Numbered from the stretch's first letter, positions 21,448-33,479 are shown. The stretch: DNA of 64,000 bases from Sophora flavescens (GCA_030762895.1 JAUPTC010000015.1:2212395-2276394); one strand, 5' to 3'. The notes: generated by a model from the letters alone, not told the origin. Translations and numbers: made by a program.

Positions 21448-22414
21448 CTCAAAGAACTTATCTTCCGATTTAAAACTTTGTCGTGAATATGGGAACCATC
21501 AACGCACGTACACGATAATCTAGTTTATCCTTCATTAAACATAACACTCAATCAACAAACAAACAACTAAATCAAGCCTAAAATCCTACATTTTGATTTT
21601 AGCCAAGGGCTGACTTTTAGGGTTCAAAATCCTTAAAATTTCTAATCATGATTAAGTCATGGATTAATGGTCCTTAATCAACCAAGATCATGGATTAGTG
21701 ACTAAACAACTAAATTTTAAACTCAAAACTTCTTAACTCTCATATACTTAGATTCGGCCTTAACATGTTCATGGGGCTAGGGTTTTTAGTTTGATAAACC
21801 AACTTGGATTTATTAGGCATACATACTAATAGCTTGATTACCAAGATCATTAATGAAAACTTTGAACAAAACTCATCAAATCTCATCCACCTAGGGTTCG
21901 GCTAACATAGAGATTTTGAGTAAGGATTTTCATCTTAATAAACTAACATGGATTAGAGTGTGTAGACATACATGTCATATGAAATACATGATCATACATA
22001 ACAACACATGAACAAAATCCTACGAAACCTATTCTCCTAGGTTCGGCCCAGTCCAGAAATTTAGGAAAGAAATTTCTCATGATCATATGCTTCTAGATGA
22101 TGAAAATAGAGATGATTGTAAGATCATAGCAATTGGTTTCATGTCAAAAGGATTTTTCTAGAATTAGTTATGAATTTTCAAAGTTCTAGATCTAGAAACT
22201 TAAAAGTGATGAACATAGATGAAATAGACTTTGAATCATGAAAATTATTGAAGAACATAGACATGATTAGGGAATAAGAATAGGATTCACCTCTTGAAGA
22301 TCAAAGACAACTGAAATCCAAGAACTTGCTTCACCAAGTGATGCTTAAAGACATATGAACTTGAGAGTTTTTAGAACAAAAGGCAATAGCAACCAAATGA
22401 AATGTGAGGGAGGG

Positions 22415-22422
22415 TATTTATA
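22415..22422 (-). promoter_or_regulatory. LTR TATA box
   Basis: TATAAATA on the minus strand, about 1.1 kb from the 5' end of the LTR, followed downstream by C/T-rich leader sequence. It leaves a transcribed LTR part of about 3.1 kb. Confidence 0.6.
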
Positions 22423-23521
22423 GGGGTTTGTTGCGCCACTTTAGAAGGATCTAGTAGGAATGAGGTGGCTTGTTCAAAGGATTAAAGTTCAAATAATTCC
22501 TAGGGACCATTTTGCAAAGATTCCAAAAGTATAAGGACTATTTTTCAAATTACCAATAAATTGAAATGGTGACCATGTGCACATTAAATGTGCCCTCATC
22601 TTGACTCTTTTTGGTTGAATTTTCCTTGAGACATTTTGGAAAAACCTAGAAGGATGGAGAACATAGTGGAATGTAGTAGAATGGTGTAGAACATGGTAGA
22701 ATATGTGAGAACATGGTAGAAAATTCTAGAATAATCTTGGCTCATCCAAAATGAGGGCAGCCCCTACTCGCTCATGGGCTTGTGCATGTGCCTAATAAAT
22801 TTGGGATTGGATTAATTATGTGGGGCCCACTAAATTGCTTAAGGCTTAAACATGACATAGGAAACTTATATGATTTCAAATGGACTTCATGGAATTAATC
22901 CATGGACAAGGAATTTGGGCTTCAAGGGCACGGTCCATTAATAGATTGGGAACAAAGATTCTGGCCCAATTCATTTAGAAAAACGTAGGAACTAACTTAG
23001 GGACCAAAGGGTAATTAATAGAAAGTTCAGGGACTAAAGTGCAAAATCCATAAATTGCCACTTTAACCTTGTAGAATCCTCTAAACTCAAAAGTGTGATT
23101 CATCCCCATGAATCATCTCAAAATTCTAAGATAACCGCTTTATCTGCTCTTGGAAACTCCGAAATCCACTCTGTCGTTCACCCGATTACGTATTTCGCCC
23201 ATAAAACGTATATTATTTCATTTTTTTATGAAATAATTCTAAAAATATAGAATTGTAGGAAATAAAATAAAAATCTTAAGTCTTTCGTTCACGAATTAAA
23301 ATTAGGTCTTTTGAGCAGTGTTATAATACTGTCAATGGAATTCGCGGGTCAGGTTTCACCTGAATTTCCAACCTAAATTTTAATCGTAGCTTCCTACACT
23401 CAAGTAGAATTGAGTGGTAAACTCCGTTTACTTAACATAATTTTCTAATACTCATATTTATATATACAAATAATCGTCCACATTTCGATTATTTTGAAAC
23501 AGCGAAAATCAGGGTGTTACA

Positions 23522-26500
23522 CTTTGGGTCAAATTTTGGGTTTAGTGTGAAAGTTAGGGTTTAGGGTTTGAAATAGGGTTTTGGGTCAAAAATAGGGCTC
23601 TGGGTTAAAATTAGGGCTTTGGGTCAAAATTATGGTTTTTGTTTCAAATTAGGGTTTGGGTCAAAATTAAGGTCAGAATTAGGGTTTTGGGTCAAAATTT
23701 AGGGTTTATGGTCAAAATTAGGGTTCTGGGTCAAATTTAGGGTTTCGGGTCAAAATTAGGGTTCTGGGATTTAGGGTTTAGGGTCAAAATTAGGGTTTAG
23801 GGTTAGAAATAGGGTTTCGTGACAAAATTAGGGTTCTGGGTCAAATTTAGGGTTTAGGGTCCAAATTAGGGTTTTGGGTTAAAATTAGGGTTTTGGATCA
23901 AAATTAGGTTTTGGGGTCAAATTTAGGGTATAGGATCAAAATTAGGGTTTAGGGTTTGAATTAGGGTTTTGAGTTAAAAATAGGGTTTTGGGTCAAAATT
24001 AGGGCTTTGGGGGTTAAAATTAGGGTTTTGGGTCAAATTTCGGGTTTTGGGTCAAAATTTTGGTTTAGGGTTTTCGGGTCAAAATTAGGTTTTTGGGCCG
24101 AATTTTTGGTTTAGGGTGAAAATTAGGGTTTAGGGTTTGAAATCGGGTTTTGAGTTTTAAATATTGGGTCAAAATAGGGTCAAAATAAAGGCTTTGGGTC
24201 AAATTTTGGGTTTTGGGTCCAAATTGAGGTTTTGGGTCAAAAGTTGGGTTTTGGGTCCAAATTAGGGATTTTGGTCAAAATTTGGGTTTAGGGTTTGAAT
24301 TTAGGTTTTGAGTTAAAAATAAGGTTTTGGGTCAAAGATAGGTTTAGAATTAGGGTTTTGGTTTAAAATTAGGGTTTCGGGTCAAAATTAGGGTTCTTGG
24401 TCAGATTTAGGGTCAAAATTAGGGTTTAGGGTTTGAAATTGGGTTTTGAATTTTAAATATTGGGTCAAAATAGGGTCAAAATAAGGGTTTTGGGTCACAT
24501 TTTGGGTTTTGGGTCCAAATTGGGGTTTTGGGTCAAAAGTTGGATTTTGGGTCCAAATTAGGGTTTTTGGTCAAAATTAGGGTTTAGGGTTTGAATTTGG
24601 GTTTTGAGATAAAAATAGGGTTTTGGGTATAAAAATAAGGTTAGAATTAGGGTTTTTGGTTCAAATTGGGTTTTAGGATCAAAATTACGGTTTAGGGTTT
24701 GAATTAGGGTTTTGAGTTTAAGATAGTGTTTTGGGTCAAAATTAGGGGTTTGGGGGTTAAAATTTGTGTTTTGGAGTCAAATTTTGTGTTTTGGGTCAAA
24801 ATTTGGGTTTAGGGTTTTCGGGTCAAAATTAGATTTTTGGGCCGAATTTTGGGTTTAGGATCAAAATTAGGGTTTAGGGTTTTAAATATGGTTTTGAGTA
24901 TAAAATAGGGTTTTGTGTCAAAAATAGGGTTAAAATTAAGGTTTTGGGTCAACATTAGGGCTTTGGGTTAAAATTTGGGTTTATGATCAAAATTAGGGTT
25001 TAGGGTTAGAATTAGTGTTTTGATTGAAAAATTAGGTTTCAGGTAAAAAATAAGGTTAGAATTAGGGTTTTGGGTTAAAATTAGGGTTTCGGGTCAAAAT
25101 TAGGGTTTTGGGTTAAAATTAGGGTTTAGGGTTGGAATTAGGGTTTTGAGTTGAAGATAGGGTTTTTGGTCAAAATTAAGGCATTGGGGGTTAAAATTTG
25201 GGTTTTGGGTCAACTTTTGGGTTTAGGGTTTTCGGGTCAAAATTAGGTTTTTGGGCCGATTTTTGGGTTTAGGGTCAAAATTAGGGTTTTGGGTTTGAAA
25301 TTGGGTTGAGTTTTAAATATTGGGTCAAAATAGGGTCAAAATTAGGGCTTTGGGTCAAATTTTGGGTTTTGGGTCCAAATTGGGGTTTTGGGTCAAAAGT
25401 TGGGTTTTGGGTCAAAATTAGGGTTTTCGGTCAAAATTAGGGTTTAGGGTTTGAATTTGGGTTTTGAGTTAAAAATAGGGTTTTGGGTCAAAGATAGGGT
25501 TAGAATTAGGGTTTTGGTTTAAAATTAGGGTTTCGTGTCAAAATTAGGGTTCTTGGTCAAATTTAATGTCAAAATTAGGGTTTAGGGATTGAAATAGGGC
25601 TTTGAGTTTAAAAGATGGTTTTGGGTCAAAAATAGGGTTAAAATTAGGGTTTCGCGTCAAAATTAGGGCTTTTGGTTAAAATTAGGGTTTCGAGTTAAAA
25701 TTAGGGTTTAGGATCACAATTAGGGTTTAGGGTTTGAATTAGGGTTTTGAGTTTAAATTAAGGTTTTGGGTCAAAATTAGGGCTTTGGGTTAAAATTCGG
25801 GTTTTTGATCAAAATTAGGGTTTAGGGTTTGAATTATGGTTTTGCGTTTAAAATAAGGTTTTGGGTCAAAATTAGGGCTTTGGGGTTAAAATTGGGTTTT
25901 GGGTCAAATTTTGGGTTTTAGGTCAAATTAGGGTTTATGGTTTGAATTAGGGTTTTGAGTGAAAAATAAGGTTTCGGGTAAAAGATAAGGTTAGAATTAG
26001 GTTTTGGGTTAAATTTTGGGATTCTGTTCAAAATTAGGTTTTTGGGTCAAATTTGGGGTTTAGGGTCAAAATTAGGGTTTAGTGTTTGAAATAGGGTTTT
26101 GAGTTTAAAATATTGGGTATAAAATAGGGTCCTAATTAGGGCTTTGGGTTAAATTTTGGGTTTAGTGTAAAAGTTAGGGCTTAGGGTTTGAAATAGGGTT
26201 TTGAGTTTAAAATAGTGTTTTGGGTGAAAAATAGGGCTCCGGTTTAAAATTAGGGTTTTGGTTCAAAATTATGGTTTTTGTTCCAAATTTGGGTTTTGGG
26301 TCAAAATTTAGGGTTCGCGTCAAAATTAGGGTTCGAGCTCAAATTTAGGGTTTAGGGTCAAAATTAGGGTTTAGGGTTAGAATTAGGGTTTCGTGACAAA
26401 ATCAGGGTTCTGGGTCAAATTTAGGGTTTAGGGTCCAAATTAGGGTTTTGGGTTAAAATTAGGGTTTAGGGTTTGTATTAGGGTTTTGGGTAAAAAAAAT

Positions 26501-29035
26501 AAGGTTAGAATTAGGTTTTGGGTTAAAATTAGGGTTTCAGGTCAAAATTAGAGCTTTGGGTGAAAATTAGGGTTTTGAGTTAAAATTAGGGTTTAGGATC
26601 AAAATTACGGTTTAGGGTTTGAATTAGGGTTTGGAGTTTAAGATAGGGTTTAGGGTCAAAATTAGGGCTTTGGGGGTTAAAATTTGGGTTTTGGGGTCAA
26701 ATTTTGGGTTTTGGGTCAAATTTTGGGTTTGGGGTTTTCGGGTCAAAATTAGGTTTTTGGGCCGTATTTTGGGTTTAGGGTCAAAATTAGGGCTTTGGGG
26801 TTATAATTTGGGTTTTGTGTCAAAATTTGGGTTTTAGGTCAAATTAGGGTTTAGGGTTTGAATTAGGGTTTTGAGTGAAAAATTAGGTTTCGGGTAAAAA
26901 ATAAGGTTAGAATTAGGGTTTTAGGTTAAAATTCGGGTTTCGGTTCAAAATTAGGTTTTTGGGTCAAATTTAGGGTTTAGGATTTACCGTTTGAAATAGG
27001 GTTTTGAGTTTAAAATATTGGGTATAAAATAGGGTCCTAATTAGGGCTTTGGGTTAATTTTGGGTTTAGTGTAAAAGTTGGGGTTTAGGGTTTGAAATAG
27101 GGTTTTGAGTTTAAAATAGGGTTTTGGGTCAAAAATAGGGCTCTGGGTTAAAATTAGTGTTTTGGGTTAAAATTATGGTTTTTGTTGCAAATTAGGGTTT
27201 TGGGTCAAAGATAGGGGTAAAATTAGGGTTTTGGGTCGAAATTTAGGGTTTCGCGTCAAAATTAGGGTCGGGGTCAAATTTAGGGTTTAGGGTCAAAATT
27301 AGCGGTTAGGGTTAGAATTAGGATTTCGTGACAAAATTAGGGTTCTGGGTCAAATTTAGGGTTTAGGGTCCAAATTAGGGTTTTGGGTAAAAATTAGAGT
27401 TTTCGATCAAAATTGGGTTTTGGGTCAAAGTTTAGGGTTTAGGGTTTTCTGGTCAAAATTAGGTTTTTGGGTCGAATTTTGGGTTTAGGGTCAAAATTAG
27501 GGTTTAGGGTTTGAAATTGGGTTCTGAGTTTTAAATATTGGGTCAAAATAGGGTCAAAATAAGGGCTTTGGGTCAAATTTTGGGTTTTGGGAACAAAATG
27601 GGGTTTTGGGTTAAAAGTTGGGTTTTGGGTCAAAATTAGGGTTTTTGGTCAAAATTAGGGTTTAGGGTTTGAATTTGGGTTTTGAGTTAAAAATAGGGTT
27701 TTGGGTCAAAGATAGGGTTAGAATTAGGGTTTTGGTTCAAAATTAGGGTTCTTGGTCAAATTTAATGTCAAAATTAGGGTTTAGGGATTGAAATAGGGCT
27801 TTGAGTTTAAAATATGGTTTTGGGTCAAAAATAGGGTTAAAATTAGGGTTTCGCGTCAAAATTAGGGCTTTTGGTTAAAATTAGGGTTTCGAGTTAAAAT
27901 TAGGGTTTAGGATCACAATTAGGGTTTAGGGTTTGAATTAGGGTTTTGAGTTTAAATTAAGCTTTTCGGTCAAAAATAAGACTTTGGGTTAAAATTCGGG
28001 TTTATGATCAAAATTATGGTTTAGGGTTTGAATTAGGGTTTTGCGTTTAAAATAAGGTATTGGGTCAAAATTAGGTCTTTGGGGTTAAAAGTTGGGTTTT
28101 GGGTCAAAATTTGGGTTTTAGGTCAAATTAGGGTTTATGGTTTGAATTAGGGTTTTGAGTGAAAAATAAGGTTTCGGGTAAAAGATAAGGTTAGAATTAG
28201 GTTTTGGGTTAAAATTTGGGTTTCTGTTCAAAATTAGGTTTTTGGGTCAAATTTGGGGTTTAGGGTCAAAATTAGGGTTTAGCGTTTGAAATAGGGTTTT
28301 GAGTTTAAAATATTGCGTATAAAATAGGGTCCTAATTAGGGCTTTGGGTTAAATTTTGGGTTTAGTGTAAAAGTTAGGGTTTAGGGTTTGAAATAGGGTT
28401 TTGAGTTTAAAATAGTGTTTTGGGTCAAAAATAGGGCTCCGGGTTAAAATTAGGGTTTTGGTTCAAAATTATGGTTTTTGTTCCAAATTTGGGTTTTGGG
28501 TCAAAATTAAGGTTAGAATTAGGGTTTTGGGTCAAATTTAGGGTTTAGGGTCAAAATTAGGGTTTAGGGTTTGAATTAGGGTTTCGTGACAAAATCAGGG
28601 TTCTGGGTCAAATTTAGGGTCCAAATTAGGGTTTTGGGTTAAAATTAGGGTTTAGGATCAAAATTAGGGTTTAGGGTTTGTATTAGGGTTTTGAGTTAAA
28701 AATAGGGTTTTGGGTAAAAAAAATAAGGTTAGAATTAGGGTTTTGGGTTAAAATTAGGGTTTTGGGTGAAAATTAGGGTTTTGAGTTAAAATTAGGGTTT
28801 AGGATCAAAATTACGGTTTAGGGTTTGAATTAGGGTTTGGAGTTTAAGATAGGGTTTTGGGTCAAAATTAGGGCTTTGGGGGTTAAAATTCGAGTTTTTG
28901 GGGTCAAATTTTGGGTTTTGGGTCAAATTTTGGGTTTTGGGTCAAAATTTGGGTTTGGGGTTTTCGGGTCAAAATTAGGTTTTTGGGCCGTATTTTGGGT
29001 TTAGGGTCAAAATTAGGGCTTTGGGGTTATAATTT
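23522..29035 (+). repeat. Telomere-like satellite array, G-rich on plus strand (segment 3)
   Basis: No gene. Same 19-mer grammar as segment 1, with local variants such as TTTTTGGGCCGAATTTTGGG (24088, 24835, 25250, 26755, 28980) and GGTCCTAATTAGGGC (26129, 27024, 28328). A duplication of about 2.2 kb is clear: the segment from about 25.43 kb to 26.81 kb matches that from about 27.63 kb to 29.03 kb, with offsets of 2198-2226 bp. It ends exactly at the CACTA terminus of element C. Confidence 0.95.
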
Positions 29036-29050
29036 CACTACAACAGATTA
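29036..29050. repeat. 3' terminal inverted repeat of CACTA element C
   Basis: CACTACAACAGATTA directly at the end of the satellite. The paralogous satellite copy at 26809 continues uninterrupted, which places the insertion point exactly here. The preceding TTT (29033-29035) is the candidate target duplication. Confidence 0.85.
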
Positions 29051-29051
29051 G

Positions 29052-29334
29052 ACTTTAGATAGCGTTTCCGTATGCCTTTTAATAGCATTTGTAACCGCTA
29101 TCTATGCTACCGCTATTAAAACTCGTTAGCAAAGATAGCATTTAGGAACTGCTATTAATAGGTGACTTTAGATAGCGTTTGTACACGGAAACGCTATCTA
29201 AAGTCTGACTTTAGATAGCGTTTCCTTATACAAACGCTATCTAAAGTCTGACTTTAGATAGCGTTTGTACACGGAAACGCTATCTAAAGTCTGACTTTAG
29301 ATAGCGTTTGTACAAGGAAACGCTATCTAAAGCC
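29052..29334. repeat. Subterminal hairpins with exact 43-bp period, element C
   Basis: Four 42-bp inverted repeats start at 29164, 29207, 29250 and 29293. Each has a left arm GACTTTAGATAGCGTTT and right arm AAACGCTATCTAAAGTC around an 8-nt centre, separated by a single T. In the second unit the centre is inverted (CCTTATAC instead of GTACACGG type). Towards the terminus (29052-29160) the same motif occurs in diverged form, for example TAGATAGCG, CCGCTATCTA and GATAGCATTT. These are probable binding sites for the element's accessory protein. Confidence 0.93.
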
Positions 29335-30065
29335 CTTTTTTTTAATTTTATTTCTTAACTTTTACATCCATTATTCCTGCATATTTACACAAAAAAACCA
29401 CAATTGTTGCAGCCAACACAATTGTTCAAAATGTGTTCAAAATATAAGTGTTCAAATACAAGTGTTCAATGCAGCACTGCATGTGTTCAGGCAAAGAAAC
29501 CAAAGAACTATACAATCAAAGTGCAACACTCTATACAGCAACTATATATATATATAACCAGATATAAGTACACCCACTGTTTCTAAAGTATTCAAATTCA
29601 CACGAGTAAGACAAAATCAAAGTGCAGCAACTATACCGGATCTCAATCCTTAAGAAACCAAAATCGAAAAGCAACATACATCTAAAATTAATCAACATTT
29701 ACAGCTTCTGTTTGTTTTTCATGAGACCAAGACAACACCAAAGTAATGTGTCGAAATGTGATCCAAAGACTCTGTAGCATACATACTGCATTTCCACCAC
29801 AAAGACTAACCTGTTACATTGGGATCTGGCCAGACTAATTAGTTAAATACTACCGTAGCAAGAAACAGAATTCAAATCAAGGATTAACAAAGTCTAACAA
29901 AAATAATAAGTTTGAACTTATTTTCTCCTTTCCATGCACATCAACTCGAAGGCATGTACCAATGAAAAACAAATACATAGATAGTTTGGGGTTGATAAAT
30001 ATAAAGCATTATTCACATACCAATGAGTATTGCTGCAACTACTGTGATCAATTTGACATAATCAA
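29335..30065 (-). other. 3' non-coding region of element C
   Basis: A/T-rich sequence between the Ulp1 stop (about 30066) and the subterminal hairpins. No domain or conserved motif seen; a short tract with repeated GTGTTCAA (29430-29490) is the only structure. Read as 3' untranslated and intergenic transposon sequence. Confidence 0.6.
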
Positions 30066-31250
30066 ACGAACTTTTCAACAATATAGCGACACCACTCTTC
30101 CTTGACTTCAGATAGTTGAGCAGTGGAGTATGTGGAGCATTTGAAGTCAGGGAAGTACTGCGACATAAAAATTAAATAAACTAAGTTACAATTGCTAAAA
30201 CATTTGAACAGTCACAGTTAAAAGCTAAGTAAACAACATACCGCCATTGGTATTTTAACTTGGTTCTGCAAGATAGTCTCCTTCATGAAACGCATGACAT
30301 AGTACCCCCAATCTGTACTGTTGGGTTGTCTTGGGCACTATAAAATATAAAATAGTAAATCAATATAGTTTTTTTTATCTAATTGCGCATTAAGTTTTTG
30401 CAAATATATCTGTATCTGAATCCATTTAATGTTGGTTGCCTTTAAACGCGGCACCTTAGCTCCGATATTTGCGCGATAAACTTGCAAACCACTAATCACA
30501 AAATCAAACAGACTTCATTAAGAAACATATTTTCAATCATCACAAACACACGCATGCTCACGTATCGAAGCGTAATCATAGAAAATCAGAAATATAAAAA
30601 CATGCTTACGTATCGAATGCAATTCTTTAATTCAGGCGATCCCTAGATCAACATACAAGGGATCCAGATAGTAAATAATCTCTTCAACAATATTTATCGC
30701 GACAAGCACCTAATGATTCCTACAAAAATGTTGAGATAACAAATCCTAAGCACCTCAACTTTTATGTAATTCATTATTGTGAATTAAGTCCTATAGGATA
30801 AGCGACTCACCCAACATTGCACGACGCTAAAAACAAGGGCTGATATTGTCTTTCTTTAGTTGCAAACCGGTCAGCTAGATACGTTGTCTGTGAATCCCTC
30901 CCGAAGTAGCCGTATGTATTTGTTTGGTGTGGGGACAAGAACAGAAACCTCCTCGTTATTTCCTTTGGAAGCAACAATTCTTCATACAAATACCTTCAAT
31001 TAAAATATAAAAATGGATTACACCAATGACATCAATATTTAAATGGAAAGACTAAAAAAATATTGTACACTTTAAGCCCGATTTATTACCCCGATATATG
31101 CGGAAATAACGGAGGCAGATACCCATTCATGATTTACAACTTCTCCGATATTTTCAGTATTGAGCATCTCAATGAAATGGTGACCAAAAATATTTTGTTC
31201 CATCTCTACATACAATTGGTCAGCATTTTCATATTCTTTCGTTCATGTAT
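30066..31250 (-). pseudogene. Ulp1-type cysteine protease part of element C, catalytic Cys replaced
   Basis: Minus-strand exons match plant transposon Ulp1-like (PF02902) domains. Exon 30989-30807 reads YEELLLPKEITRRFLFLSP, YGYFGRDSQTTYLADRFA and LFLASCNVG. The next exon, after a TTTTTGTAG acceptor, holds the catalytic His (codon 30713-30715), but the following Trp is a TAG stop (30710-30712); it continues VLVAINIVEEIIYYLDPLYV with the LDPL aspartate. The exon near 30335-30240 reads CPRQPNSTDWGYYVMRFMKE: the catalytic Cys is TGG (Trp) at 30308-30310. The last exon (about 30165-30066) ends EEWCRYIVEKFV. With both a nonsense codon and the nucleophile lost, no peptidase activity is expected. Exons further up (to about 31250) are unclear. 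Confidence 0.78.
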
Positions 31251-31489
31251 TTTAAGGAAATTCAAATATTCCGGAGAAGTTGTAGTTGAACCAGCTGTAG
31301 GTGGGTTGGCCTCGAGTTGTCTCCTTTATTTTCTGGGGTTGTAATTGACTCCTTTGTATATCCGGACACTCTGCCCTTGCCTTTAGCTTTGCGGGTGCCT
31401 GGAAATTTTGCATTTCAATATGCCGATTAGTGATCAACTAATGTAATGCATATATGCCGTATATGAAAAGGTGGAAAAATGCAATTACA
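31251..31489 (-). other. Accessory gene linker, element C
   Basis: A minus-strand open stretch (31437-31252) contains RSQLQPQKIKETTRGQPTYS, low-complexity and polar, between the DUF8039-like exon and the Ulp1 part. No domain recognised; probably linker coding sequence by position. Confidence 0.4.
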
Positions 31490-31710
31490 TACCATATTAA
31501 TTACAACCACGAGATCAATTGGCCATGCCACATAAGTACCTATTGCATCTCCTACCTGTCATCACATCCGCATCAACGATAGGTCACCAAGCAATGGCGC
31601 ATCCCCCCGTTTGCAACATTAACTCCAACTTTCACATGGTTAAGGGTACTGGTCTAGTGTGCGGTGTAACACCCGGCTCATTGTATACTTTACCCATAGC
31701 AACCATACGA
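31490..31710 (-). pseudogene. DUF8039-like exon of element C accessory gene
   Basis: Minus strand reads VAMGKVYNEPGVTPHTRPVP, then after a shift VKVGVNVANGG, and after another shift VGDAIGTYVAWPIDLVV, the typical closing motif of DUF8039. At least two frame changes are needed. Function unknown; in plants the domain is found almost only in transposon accessory proteins. It corresponds to 1650-1430 of copy A, but the sequence is well diverged. Confidence 0.6.
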
Positions 31711-31839
31711 TAGTTTGGGGTCGATAAATATAGTCGACATGAGTTGACGCCCTAATCCAATGATAGATGAATAAGTCTGTGAATTAAGGCATCCAATTGA
31801 ATGTATTTAATCGCGAATGCAATACTAGTAAAAAAAAAA

Positions 31840-33303
31840 AGGCATGCATTACCTCTCCGGAAGCCTCACGAGATGGTAGAGTGCAACTATCTTTGACGCT
31901 TGCTTGGGCTGTGAAATTAGCCTGCCTCTCCTCATCATCCTTTTGTTTCACTTTTCTTCCAAAATGTTCAATCTATCGGAGAGTTGAGACACCAATGTCT
32001 CCCACTTTTTCGTTTCCGAGTTATTTCTTGCACGACCTTCGGGTGGGAAGTAATCTTTTTGTGAGACGCCGAAACCCACACCCCCTAACACGACCAGGGT
32101 TCTCTCGGCACACCTAGGGCTTTGGCAAGAATATCCCGGCGACCAAAGTCTTCTATCTCTCCCTCTACCGCAGACCGTGATTCCTCCTGACACATAGTTA
32201 TTGGTGAAATGCAAATGTTAAAATTATTATATATTATCATATGAAAATAATAATTGATAATGTAATCGTTAGTCTACTAACACATTTATTCCACACGGTC
32301 TGCGTATTTTTGTTGTCAATTACACCCGCCTTGTTCTCGCGGGCTTTCCTCCACACAATATGGCGTTTAATTTTCTTAACCTCCGCCCCGCCTCCTGCAT
32401 CTGTATATTGAGATAATATAAATTAACCAAACAGTTTAAAAGTCATATTTACCACAAATGCAGTTAAATATATATATATATATATACATACCAATTCATC
32501 CTCAATGTCAGCATACCCCTTACGTGATGCTTTGTAAGGGCATCGCAGGATCTAACGCCTGCTAGATTTTCATTGCTTAATTTCTATTCAGACACATATA
32601 AGTAATATTAATACATGGTTAATGTCATATGTACGTATTGCTATAAAATTATAAGGACTAACGTGATATTAAACATACCGGGAATTGAGCATCTCCTGTG
32701 CGTATTGCTATAAAATCGTCCACTCATCCCTTGATATGTGTGGATATTTTGATGGAGGCTCCTCATTGATATTCCCGTTGGCATCTCTTAGAAATTTTTT
32801 GGTCAATCTAGTTCTGAATGCCCTATGTAGGTTACCCTTCCCCAAGTACAAATTTTTTCCGAGATTCATCAACATTAAAAGACATCTGCAAAACAATATA
32901 AACAACGTGTCAAAGTAAGTATGTTTACATAGTTTACAATATAATTTATAAATTTTAACAATTACCTGTACATCAGCCCATATGCTCTCTTTGAAACCAT
33001 CGAAAGCTTCATCCTTCCAATTAGAACAAATAATTGGGACCGTTTGCCGAACAACGGCCCCAATGTAACTCTTCAATATTTTACCATTAGCACGAATAGG
33101 TTGGTCCAAAGAATTCCATTAAACCTAATAAAAATAATAAAGTAATTAAATCTAGATATCAAACAACATTATGAAATCCTTAGATTAGTAAGTAAATTAC
33201 ATCAAATTTTTGTCCTTTACTCCTAGCGCGGATGACCGCCTTCATAACTATTGGCCCACGTCTCGCCGCTTTGGCATCACTAGAATTACTTGAAGATGCC
33301 ATT
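31840..33303 (-). pseudogene. PF03004-like (plant En/Spm accessory) exons of element C
   Basis: Likely start ATG at 33303: MASSSNSSDAKAARRGPIVM. Exon 2 (about 33118-32965) reads LDQPIRANGKILKSYIGAVV, then PIICSNWKDEAFDGFKESIW ending ADVQ before a GTAATT donor. Exon 3 (about 32885-32690) reads GNLHRAFRTRLTKKFLRDAN and EEPPSKYPHISRDEW. Exon 4 (about 32565-32495) has PYKASRKGYADIEDELV, exon 5 (about 32400-32285) RHIVWRKARENKAGVIDNKN, and exon 6 (about 32145-31950) VGFGVSQKDYFPP then KKWETLVSQLSDRLNILEE, a likely coiled coil. This order is the plant Ptta/En/Spm accessory layout. It lies 177 bp downstream of the transposase stop. Only small frame changes were noted, so it is better preserved than its counterpart in copy A. 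Confidence 0.72.
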
Positions 33304-33479
33304 TACCTACAAAAATATTAGATACAAGTAAAACATCAATGGACATTAATATAACATTAATTGATGCAAAATATAAAACAACTATGAATAACAAAATCAA
33401 CACTAGCATTACTCGAAGATGCTAACTATAATATAAAAGGATCGGAAAGTTCATTTAAACACAAACACTACATACATGT

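Larger units (their letters stand above)
19318..23521 (-). mobile_element. 5' LTR (4.2 kb) of long-LTR retrotransposon
   Basis: On the plus strand it starts TGTGACACCC (19318) and ends GGGTGTTACA (23521), the expected imperfect inverted ends. The PBS at its left and the TATAAATA complement at 22415-22422 fix minus orientation. The right flank is satellite with CTTTG (23522-23526) as candidate target duplication; the uninterrupted satellite version (GGGCTTTGGGTTAAATTTTG) occurs at about 26148 and 28337. It is related to the solo LTR at 9900-13920 by shared ordered landmarks. No coding domain is seen. Only one LTR of this element is in the window. Confidence 0.88.

Noticed and set aside
26631..26837. 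Open frame with repeated WVLGSNFGFW-type sequence, and similar frames at 27439-27633
   Set aside because: Produced by the 19-bp satellite; no start context, no domain, and the frame repeats with the DNA period.
29164..29334. CRISPR-like palindromic repeats
   Set aside because: Units are separated by a single base; they are CACTA subterminal repeats in a eukaryote.
29404..29586. 60-codon frame in the 3' region of element C
   Set aside because: Low-complexity, no homology recognised, placed between Ulp1 stop and terminal repeats.
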